From the NCBI GenBank assembly GCA_045617625.1, contig JAZLJA010000022.1, forward strand, positions 10,157 to 74,156: a stretch of 64,000 nt of DNA, in the 5' to 3' direction. The translations under genes were made by a program, and so were the position numbers. Shown here one piece after another: positions 26,903-33,579 of this stretch (its first letter is position 1; each line of letters starts with the position of its first letter). The notes under the pieces were generated by a model, which saw only the letters and a list, made by a program, of their open reading frames with translations, was not told the origin of the DNA and searched no databases. Source of the DNA: Firm-04 sp045617625. GTDB lineage: Bacteria; Bacillota; Clostridia; Oscillospirales; Ruminococcaceae.

Positions 26903-27853
26903 TTGAAAAAACGTATATTTCAAATCATACAGATCGGCTACAACAAGGATACCATCAGCCGCGCCTTTGACTGGTTCATCGTCATTGTCATTATTCTTGG
27001 AATTATCACGATGTTCCTTGATACATTCTCAGAACTTTCGGCATACTTTGGCGTTTTCAAAGGCATCGAAATGTTTTGCGCTGCGGTTTTCAGCATCGAA
27101 TACATTCTCCGTATCTGGACCGCAGATCTGCTCTACCCCCAACTGGCACCACATCGCGCAAGACTGCGTTTTCTTCGATCCTTTGACGGCATTGTGGATC
27201 TGCTGACGATTCTGCCTTTTTTCTTTCTCACGGGTTTTATCGTGTTCCGTATGCTCCGTGTGGTGCGAATCTTTCATTTGTTTCGCATCAATGCACAATA
27301 TGACTCATTCAATGTCATCACTGCTGTTTTACTGGAAAAGAAGAATCAGATCATTTCCTCGGTGTTTATCATCATAATTCTGATGCTGGCATCTTCTCTA
27401 TGTATGTATAGCGTTGAACATGAGCAGCAGCCTGAGGCATTCAGAAATGCTTTCTCAGGCATCTGGTGGAGCATGTCAACACTATTGACCGTCGGATACG
27501 GTGATATTTACCCTATGACATTTCTTGGAAAAGCAATGGCAATTCTGATCGCATTTCTTGGCGTTGGCGTTGTCGCCATCCCAACGGGTATCATCAGCGC
27601 AGGCTTTGTGGAACAATACACACAAAAAGAGCACTCTACCAGTACATTTCACGATATCGACCGCGTAGGTGAAATTCTCGTTGAAAAAGGCAATGAGCTG
27701 TGCGGCATGACGGTTGAAGAAATCTACGATGAATATAGAACTCAGATACTTGTGATTATCCGAAAAGATATGACAATCATTGCAACGCCCAAACTGACAA
27801 TCACACAAAAAGATATTCTGATTGTCAACAGCGATAAACTGATCAAAAAATAA
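26903..27853 (+). CDS. Voltage-gated-type K+ channel with TrkA-C-like tail
   Basis: Six-TM ion channel, about 316 residues. S1 FDWFIVIVIILGIITMFL, S4 with spaced arginines (FRMLRVVRIFHLFRI), pore helix and selectivity filter TLLTVGYGD, and S6 LIAFLGVGVVAIPTG. After S6 comes a cytosolic region of about 90 residues that ends in a TrkA-C-like fold (GMTVEEIYDEYRTQILVIIRK, KLTITQKDILIV). The filter predicts K+ selectivity. The TTG at 26903 is preferred because AGAGGTG lies seven bases upstream; ATG 26885 has no SD. Monocistronic, with its own promoter and terminator. Confidence 0.88.
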   Translation: MKKRIFQIIQIGYNKDTISRAFDWFIVIVIILGIITMFLDTFSELSAYFGVFKGIEMFCAAVFSIEYILRIWTADLLYPQLAPHRARLRFLRSFDGIVDLLTILPFFFLTGFIVFRMLRVVRIFHLFRINAQYDSFNVITAVLLEKKNQIISSVFIIIILMLASSLCMYSVEHEQQPEAFRNAFSGIWWSMSTLLTVGYGDIYPMTFLGKAMAILIAFLGVGVVAIPTGIISAGFVEQYTQKEHSTSTFHDIDRVGEILVEKGNELCGMTVEEIYDEYRTQILVIIRKDMTIIATPKLTITQKDILIVNSDKLIKK

Positions 27854-27888
27854 AAAAACGGAAAGCATATAATGCTTTCCGTTTTTTT
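27852..27888. terminator. Bidirectional terminator
   Basis: CGGAAAGCAT / ATGCTTTCCG with loop ATA, flanked by A-run and T-run, so it works on both strands. Shared by the channel gene and the converging DUF6465 gene. Confidence 0.85.
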
Positions 27889-27904
27889 AATCAGTAAAAA
27901 TGCA

Positions 27905-28330
27905 TCAGATTCTAAAGCTGCCGGAGTTGTAAATGTCATTCACAACGTAGTAAACCATGCCTTCTGTTGCATTGAAGTAAACAGCAAGTTTCTTGACATC
28001 ATCCAGCGAATTGCCTTTCTGTGCCCAATCTTCCTTGGCACGAGCAACCAACTCATCGGGTGTTGCCTTGGAATCTCCAAACTGAATTTCAACCGTTGCA
28101 GTGCAACCCTTCTTCGTAGCCGTACGACTTGCAGTTTTCTTGACGGGCTTTTCTGCAGATTCTTTCTTTTCAGCAGTTTTTTTCACAGTCTTTGCAGCAG
28201 TTTTCTTTTCAGCGGGAGCCTTCTTTGCAGGCTTCTCCGCATCGGCAGAAGCAACAGTATCAACGGGAATCAATACTTCCTGAACTGCCTCAACAGCAGC
28301 TTCAGCAGCCTTATTCGCTTTCTGAGTCAT
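27905..28330 (-). CDS. DUF6465-type protein with Lys/Ala-rich histone-H1-like tail
   Basis: 141 residues. Residues about 25-75 are nearly all Lys, Ala, Pro, Thr and Glu (AEKPAKKAPAEKKTAAKTVKK), resembling bacterial histone-H1-like tails that bind nucleic acid. The C-terminal 65 residues fold as a small domain (ATVEIQFGDSKATPDELVARA, DVKKLAVYFNATEGMVYYVVND) found in Clostridial DUF6465 proteins. ATG 28330 follows AGGAGG; the gene begins 24 bases after hup, so the two are probably one operon. Inferred to be nucleoid-associated; not demonstrated. Confidence 0.75.
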   Translation of the reverse strand: MTQKANKAAEAAVEAVQEVLIPVDTVASADAEKPAKKAPAEKKTAAKTVKKTAEKKESAEKPVKKTASRTATKKGCTATVEIQFGDSKATPDELVARAKEDWAQKGNSLDDVKKLAVYFNATEGMVYYVVNDIYNSGSFRI

Positions 28331-28354
28331 AATAACCTCCTGTTTCATGAATCA

Positions 28355-28639
28355 TTATTTGGTTTCAGGATTGATTGCGTCTTTCATGGTCTTGCCAGCC
28401 TTGAAAGCAAGAACCTTGCAGGGTTTTGTGGTCATCGGCTTCTTGGTGTGAGGATTGATGCACTGCTTTGCAGCACGCTCACGAACCTCAAAAGTACCAA
28501 AACCGGTGATAGATACTTTCTCACCGGCAACAAGTGCATCGGTGATTGCGTCGAGTACAAGATTCAAAGCCTTATCAGCGTCTTTCTTGGTGCAGTTTTC
28601 TTTTGCAGCGATTGCTGCGATCAGTTCGTTCTTTTTCAT
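28355..28639 (-). CDS. hup: HU family DNA-binding protein
   Basis: 94-residue nucleoid protein. Family features: MKKNELIAAIAAK start, VSITGFGTFEVRERAAK (beta-arm entry) and NPHTKKPM, with the Pro-tipped DNA-binding arm region. Strong SD AGGAGG nine bases upstream. Own promoter upstream; followed by the H1-like gene. Confidence 0.97.
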   Translation of the reverse strand: MKKNELIAAIAAKENCTKKDADKALNLVLDAITDALVAGEKVSITGFGTFEVRERAAKQCINPHTKKPMTTKPCKVLAFKAGKTMKDAINPETK

Positions 28640-28674
28640 GTGGAAAAGCCTCCTGTAAACAAAATTCTTATCCC

Positions 28675-28704
28675 ATTATATATCGAAAATACGCCGTTTG
28701 TCAA
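28675..28704 (-). promoter_or_regulatory. Promoter for hup
   Basis: On the minus strand TTGACA (28699-28704), 18-base spacer, TATAAT (28675-28680). Confidence 0.75.
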
Positions 28705-28817
28705 ATGCTTTTGCATTTTTCATATGTTTGAATTATAAAGCGACGCATTTCATGTCAAATCTTGGCTATTATTACATAATTCATGATGGTTTTTTCGCAG
28801 ATTCGCGGATTTCATTC

Positions 28818-29807
28818 TTAGAGCATTGATGCACGAAGCTCCTCAGCAGAGCGCATGGAAAGGTATGCAGGCGGAATATCAAACACGGATTTGCAGCCGT
28901 AATTCCCCTCTTTTGCCATACGGAACGCTGCTCTTGCAAATGCAACCAGAACATTCGTGGTGAACTCAGGATTAGAATCAAGCTTCAGCGAATATTCAAT
29001 CAGATGCTTGTGTTCACCGTTTTCGCCAGTTGTTCCGCTGCGCATGACAAAACCACCGTGCGGCAATTCACTGTGATTCGCTTTCAGTTCCTCTGCCGAG
29101 ACAAAATGCACGATCGTGTCGTAATCAGCGAAATAGTTCGGCATAGTGCGAATTTCCTGCTCGATTTTTTCGAGATTTGCATCTGGTTTTGCAACAACAT
29201 AGCATTCACGCAGATGCTTTTGACGTGTGGTCAGTTCAGGCTGTTCACCGCTTCTGACTGCTTCCATCGCAGCGTCAATCGGGATGGTGTACTGTCTTGC
29301 ATCCAGAACGCCTTCTACACGGCGAATCGCATCTGAATGTCCCTGACTGATCCCCTTTCCCCAGAACGTATAGTCCTTACCATTGGGAAGAATGCAGCTT
29401 CCGTAAAGTCTTGCAAGAGAGAACATACCGGGATCCCAGCCCACAGAAATCATTGCAGTGTGATTTGCAGCCTTTGCCGACTTATCCACATTTGCAAAGT
29501 GCTCAGGAATGCGTGCATGTGTGTCAAAGCTGTCAACAACATTAAAATAAGAGGCAAGATGGGGTGTTTGCAGCGGCAAATCGGTTGCAGAACCGCCACA
29601 CACGATGACAACATCTGCTTCAGACTGATGATTCACAAGGTCGTCATATCCATATACAGGTACGTTTTCTGTTTTCACCCTGACAGTTTCAGGCGCACGC
29701 CGCGTGGCGACAAACGCAAGCTTCATATCAGGATTGCTGCGTACTGCAAGTTCCACACCTTTTCCAAGGTTGCCGTAGCCTACAATACCAATTCGGATTA
29801 CATTCAT
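28818..29807 (-). CDS. ddh: meso-Diaminopimelate dehydrogenase
   Basis: NADP-dependent one-step conversion of tetrahydrodipicolinate plus ammonia to meso-DAP, for lysine and peptidoglycan. Rossmann start IRIGIVGYGNLGKGVE, VDSFDTHARIPEHF, SVGWDPGMFSLARLYG and GKGISQGHSDAIRRVEGV are family hallmarks. 329 residues, typical. ATG 29807 has TAGGAGG seven bases upstream. Own promoter; divergent from the AEC transporter. Confidence 0.96.
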   Translation of the reverse strand: MNVIRIGIVGYGNLGKGVELAVRSNPDMKLAFVATRRAPETVRVKTENVPVYGYDDLVNHQSEADVVIVCGGSATDLPLQTPHLASYFNVVDSFDTHARIPEHFANVDKSAKAANHTAMISVGWDPGMFSLARLYGSCILPNGKDYTFWGKGISQGHSDAIRRVEGVLDARQYTIPIDAAMEAVRSGEQPELTTRQKHLRECYVVAKPDANLEKIEQEIRTMPNYFADYDTIVHFVSAEELKANHSELPHGGFVMRSGTTGENGEHKHLIEYSLKLDSNPEFTTNVLVAFARAAFRMAKEGNYGCKSVFDIPPAYLSMRSAEELRASML

Positions 29808-29840
29808 AATATACCTCCTAAATTGCAATTTGACAGTGTT

Positions 29841-29869
29841 ATTATATACCTAAATCAGCCATTTGTCAA
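29841..29869 (-). promoter_or_regulatory. Promoter for ddh
   Basis: On the minus strand TTGACA (29864-29869), 17-base spacer, TATAAT (29841-29846): a near-consensus promoter. Confidence 0.8.
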
Positions 29870-29955
29870 CGAAAAATCAGGGATGCTCCCTCTTTTCTTC
29901 CAGTTTTCACATTTCCTGCACGAATATGCAAAAAGCTTTGCATTTCTGCGTCAAC

Positions 29956-29984
29956 TTGACAAAATGCAAAAGAAGTTGTATAAT
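29956..29984 (+). promoter_or_regulatory. Promoter for AEC transporter leader
   Basis: TTGACA (29956-29961), 17-base spacer, TATAAT (29979-29984): full consensus. Start expected near 29991. Confidence 0.8.
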
Positions 29985-30002
29985 GACTTTCGGACTGAAA
30001 AG

Positions 30003-30039
30003 AAAAGTGCGGTTTCCGAATAAGCCGCACTTCTTTTTT
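30003..30039 (+). terminator. Terminator-like hairpin inside the AEC leader
   Basis: AAGTGCGG / CCGCACTT, eight-base stem and 12-base loop, followed by CTTTTTTC. It lies only about 12 bases after the expected start of transcription and before the SD of the AEC gene. No plus-strand gene precedes it, so it can only act on this leader. Confidence 0.65.
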
Positions 30040-30066
30040 CTCATATTATGTTAAAGGATGATGTGT

Positions 30067-31050
30067 TTGGAAATTTCTGTAATTTTCATGCAGATGCTCA
30101 AACTGTTTTTGATCATCTGCCTTGGAACCATTCTTGCAAAATTAGAAATCATCGACGTTCATACGAAACAAAAACTCACAAAACTAATGCTATACGTCAC
30201 AACGCCTCTGATGATTATTGATGCGTTTCATGACCGTCTCCTGATGGTTGAATCGCAGGCTGAAGGCACACAAAGTCTGAATGTCGGATACGTGTTTGCA
30301 ATGTCCTTTGTTTTCTATCTGCTGATGATCATTTTATCTGTGCCGCTCACCTTAGCCATGCGTGTTCCGAAAACAGAACGCCGTCTTTACCTGTTCATGT
30401 CGATTTTTGGCAACGTCGGATTCATGGGTTTTCCTGTCGTATCGGCAGTGTATGGCAATGAGGGACTCTTTTATGCAGCGATCCTCAACTGCGTATTTAA
30501 TATCATCATCTATACATTCGGCGTTCTTTTGATGACCGCAGGTTCAAACGACGAATCGCAGCATAAAAATCTTCTGGCATCACTGCAATGGAAAAAAGTA
30601 TTACTCTCTCCAGCGGTGATCTGTAGTGTTGTTGCTGTTCTGATCTTCTCACTTCGCATCCGATTGCCTGATATCATCGCTGATACTCTGGATACACTCG
30701 GTGGTTTGACATCACCGCTTGCAATGCTGGTTGTCGGTGCAAATCTTGCGGGTATGCCGCTCAAGGAAATGATACAGGATTGGAAACTTGATCTCTATGT
30801 GATTTTGCGTCAGTTTGCTTTGCCGCTCGTCTTTTTTCTCCTGTTTGGAATGATTGCCGATCATTCGGTGCTGCTGCCGACATGGCTTGTGCTTTCGGGA
30901 ATGCCGATTGCAAATACCACTGCACTGTTTGCCACCGAATATCATGGCAATGAACGTCTCGCTTCAAAGGCGATTTTCCTGACAACTTTACTGTCGCTCA
31001 TTTCTCTCCCGATACTCATTTGGGCTTGTTCATCTTTTGCTGCCCTTTGA
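30067..31050 (+). CDS. AEC-family (auxin efflux carrier type) transporter
   Basis: 327-residue membrane protein with about ten TM helices. Family traits: MLKLFLIICLGTILAKL at the start, the conserved crossover regions FGNVGFMGFPV and GMPIANTTALFATEY, and SPLAMLVVGANLA. Bacterial members carry organic acids such as malate or malonate; the substrate here is unknown. TTG 30067 is preferred: AAAGGA at 30053-30058 is eight bases upstream, whereas ATG 30058 overlaps it. The 3' end overlaps rarA by 35 bases in a convergent arrangement. Confidence 0.88.
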   Translation: MEISVIFMQMLKLFLIICLGTILAKLEIIDVHTKQKLTKLMLYVTTPLMIIDAFHDRLLMVESQAEGTQSLNVGYVFAMSFVFYLLMIILSVPLTLAMRVPKTERRLYLFMSIFGNVGFMGFPVVSAVYGNEGLFYAAILNCVFNIIIYTFGVLLMTAGSNDESQHKNLLASLQWKKVLLSPAVICSVVAVLIFSLRIRLPDIIADTLDTLGGLTSPLAMLVVGANLAGMPLKEMIQDWKLDLYVILRQFALPLVFFLLFGMIADHSVLLPTWLVLSGMPIANTTALFATEYHGNERLASKAIFLTTLLSLISLPILIWACSSFAAL

Positions 31051-32299
31051 TTTTTGCCCAGTATTCTTTCGCAGCCTGCTCACTGCGGTTTTCTCCATAC
31101 TGATAATATACGCGGTCTTTCAGCACATCAGGCAGATATTGCTGCACTACATAATGGTTCGGATAATCATGGGGGTAGAGATAGTTCTGCCCCTTTTGTT
31201 TTGCATCTGCACCATCGCAGTGCACATTTTGCAAACAGCGCGGGAAATCACCTGAAAGACCGGCTCTGATATCCGCAAGTGCATCATTCACTGCAACATA
31301 AGCACTGTTGGATTTCGGAGCAGTTGCAAGCAGCACAACGGCATCTGCAAGCGGAACCCGCGCTTCAGGCATTCCAAGCTGTAATGCCGAATCGACCGCA
31401 GCTTTCACAATCGGAATTGCCATCGGGTACGCAAGCCCGATATCCTCTGATGCAATCACGAGCAAACGGCGGCAAAGCGATAGCAAATCGCCTGCTTCCA
31501 TCAACCGTGCCGCATAATGAATCGCTGCATTTTCATCGGAACCCCGAATTGATTTTTGCAGCGCAGACAACAAATCATAATGCTGATCACCGTCTCTGTC
31601 ATACCGCATATTACTGCGCTGTGTCAGGGCTTTTACACTTTCCTCGGTAATATGAAGCCCGTCCTCACGACGCTCTGCTGAAAGCACAGCGAGCTCCACG
31701 GTATTCATTGCCTTACGAACATCACCGCCACAACCTGATGCGATCCACTGAACAGTTTCGTCTGCGTAAGAGATTGGCGTGTTCTGCTCCTGCGATAAGA
31801 AATCAAATCCGCGCACCACAGCAGGAACAAGATCATCCGCCGTCACAGGCTTGAATTCAAACACGGTGGAACGACTGATAATTGCATTGAACACCGCAAA
31901 ATACGGGTTTTCAGTTGTGGATGCAATCAACGTGACACTGCCGTTTTCGATATACTCCAGAAGGCTTTGCTGCTGCTTTTTATTGAGATACTGAATCTCG
32001 TCCAGATAAAGCAGAATCCCCTGCGATGCAAACAAGCCGCCGCTTTCCTGCAAAATTTCACGAATATCCGTGACAGACGCCGTGGTTCCATTCAGCTTGT
32101 GCAGGCGCATATCTGAACTTTCTGCTATGATACGGGCGAGTGTGGTTTTTCCGACACCCGACGGACCATAAAAAATCATGTTTGGAATTTTCCCTGATTC
32201 CACAATTCGCCGCAGCGGACTGCCTGCTGCGAATAAATGCGGCTGTCCGACCATTTCATCCAGGTTTTTGGGTCGAATGCGTTCTGCAAGCGGTGTCAT
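31016..32299 (-). CDS. rarA: Replication-associated recombination protein RarA/MgsA
   Basis: AAA+ ATPase acting at stalled replication forks. Starts with PLAERIRPKNLDEMVGQ. Walker A is GPSGVGKTTLARI, Walker B ILLYLDEIQ, sensor 1 LIASTTENP, and the MgsA C-terminal tetramerisation domain contains AALQKSIRGSDENAAIHY. 427 residues. ATG 32299 is chosen (GAGGAG eight bases upstream) over the GTG at 32308, which touches the SD. Confidence 0.95.
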   Translation of the reverse strand: MTPLAERIRPKNLDEMVGQPHLFAAGSPLRRIVESGKIPNMIFYGPSGVGKTTLARIIAESSDMRLHKLNGTTASVTDIREILQESGGLFASQGILLYLDEIQYLNKKQQQSLLEYIENGSVTLIASTTENPYFAVFNAIISRSTVFEFKPVTADDLVPAVVRGFDFLSQEQNTPISYADETVQWIASGCGGDVRKAMNTVELAVLSAERREDGLHITEESVKALTQRSNMRYDRDGDQHYDLLSALQKSIRGSDENAAIHYAARLMEAGDLLSLCRRLLVIASEDIGLAYPMAIPIVKAAVDSALQLGMPEARVPLADAVVLLATAPKSNSAYVAVNDALADIRAGLSGDFPRCLQNVHCDGADAKQKGQNYLYPHDYPNHYVVQQYLPDVLKDRVYYQYGENRSEQAAKEYWAKIKGQQKMNKPK

Positions 32300-32314
32300 A
32301 TCATTCACTCCTCA

Positions 32315-32352
32315 TAAAAAGCGGCACATCCCATGCGGAATGTGCCGCTTTG
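32315..32352 (-). terminator. Terminator after the phosphodiester glycosidase gene
   Basis: AAGCGGCACAT / ATGTGCCGCTT, 11-base stem and 10-base loop; on the minus strand followed by TTTTTATG. Confidence 0.8.
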
Positions 32353-32354
32353 TG

Positions 32355-33512
32355 TTATGGATTCGGTTTTTCACAGATATACAAAATGTCACTCGAATAC
32401 CGTCCGCCAAGATAAGGTTTGTCGATGGTTTTGCCGTTGAAAACAAGCTCGGAACTGCGCCCGCCGTCAAGATTGAATGCTGATGCGCAGCCAAGTTCAT
32501 CGAACAATGCAGCAAATTCATCCAGCGTCAGACCCATCGAATACCCTTCCTGTCTGCCGTCAACCATGACAAAGCAGTAGTGACCGGGTTCATAGTATCC
32601 GATGCCGCTGCGAGGATTCTCCTCGGAAATGCTGGACACGATGTTTGTAAGTGCAACACCGTCACGAACAAGATAAGGACCGAAACTAAATGTATGCCAG
32701 ATGTCCGTTTTGTCTTCTGCCATCAAAGCAGCAAACTCGTTTTTCGTAAAAACATCCATTACACCATTCGTGTAAACGGTTCCCACATCACCTTTTTTGA
32801 CATCGCGGTACAGCACGCCATTGCGGTAAATGATGCCGGTGTCACGAATCTCACAATAATCGGCATTGATCGCAAGAATCGCATTGTTGTCAGCAGCCAT
32901 ATTCTGAACAGAATCAAGCTGCGCACTTCTCGGCTTCATATAACTGCCCTTCGCAAATGCACCGCGAAAACACTCAATGTCTCTGACATAAATATCAGCG
33001 ACAAAATAAGCAAGGTTATCCGATAAGTGATCGGTGATGTTGATTGCAACATCATGGCTTTGATAGCTGCGGTCAGTAATGGTCACAGTATCATCAATCG
33101 AGAACACTTCAGGCCACTGCCATGCAAAACCGGAACGGTCGTAACCGTCATCAGAAAGCGTTGTTGTTGTTTCATATGCTGTCGATTCATTTGTGGAGGT
33201 CGTCGTTTCAACCTCTGCAAAGAACTCCTCTGCGGTAATGAATTTTGCAACATACTGCAAAACTCTTGTGACATCCATTCCATTTACCACGCCGTCAAAA
33301 TTGACGTCAGCAGTTCCGGCTGAATCAGAGATATCCAATGTTATATCCGAAACTGAAATACGTGAAATCAAAATAGCGTCACTGACCGTAATCTGATTGT
33401 CATTGTTGATGTCTCCACAAAGGGAAGCTGCAGAGACAGGAGTGAGAGGCATGAGAGAAGATGAGCAGAGAAGCGATGCAGTGAATACCGCACCAAAACG
33501 ACGAAAATTCAT
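32355..33512 (-). CDS. Cellulosomal phosphodiester glycosidase (NAGPA/DUF2233 type)
   Basis: Secreted 385-residue protein. Signal peptide (about 1-30, ending PVSAASL). An N-terminal type I dockerin covers about 30-95 (GDINNDNQITVSDAILISR, DVNFDGVVNGMDVTRVLQYV). A Thr-rich linker with TTTS/TTTT follows. The C-terminal domain has the phosphodiester glycosidase fold: ILAINADYCEIRDTGIIYRNG, RSGIGYYEPGHYCFVMVDGRQ and SAFNLDGGRSSELVFNG. Human NAGPA uncovers mannose-6-phosphate; bacterial roles are mostly unknown. It lies 67 bases after the GH9 cellulase gene and has a very similar dockerin, suggesting co-assembly. Confidence 0.85.
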   Translation of the reverse strand: MNFRRFGAVFTASLLCSSSLMPLTPVSAASLCGDINNDNQITVSDAILISRISVSDITLDISDSAGTADVNFDGVVNGMDVTRVLQYVAKFITAEEFFAEVETTTSTNESTAYETTTTLSDDGYDRSGFAWQWPEVFSIDDTVTITDRSYQSHDVAINITDHLSDNLAYFVADIYVRDIECFRGAFAKGSYMKPRSAQLDSVQNMAADNNAILAINADYCEIRDTGIIYRNGVLYRDVKKGDVGTVYTNGVMDVFTKNEFAALMAEDKTDIWHTFSFGPYLVRDGVALTNIVSSISEENPRSGIGYYEPGHYCFVMVDGRQEGYSMGLTLDEFAALFDELGCASAFNLDGGRSSELVFNGKTIDKPYLGGRYSSDILYICEKPNP

Positions 33513-33538
33513 GAAACAAGCATCCTTTCATAAGATAT

Positions 33539-33572
33539 GGGGACTGACGAAAAGGGGTTTTCGTCAGTCCCC
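33539..33572 (-). other. 15-bp stem-loop between GH9 and phosphodiester glycosidase genes
   Basis: GGGGACTGACGAAAA and TTTTCGTCAGTCCCC form a perfect stem with a four-base loop. On the minus (coding) strand it is followed by ATATCTTATG, not a U-tract, so read-through with differential mRNA stability is more likely than termination. Confidence 0.6.
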
Positions 33573-33579
33573 TTTTACA

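Noticed and set aside
31016..31050. 35-base convergent overlap of AEC transporter and rarA as antisense regulation
   Set aside because: Short 3' overlaps of this kind are common; no added signal supports regulation.
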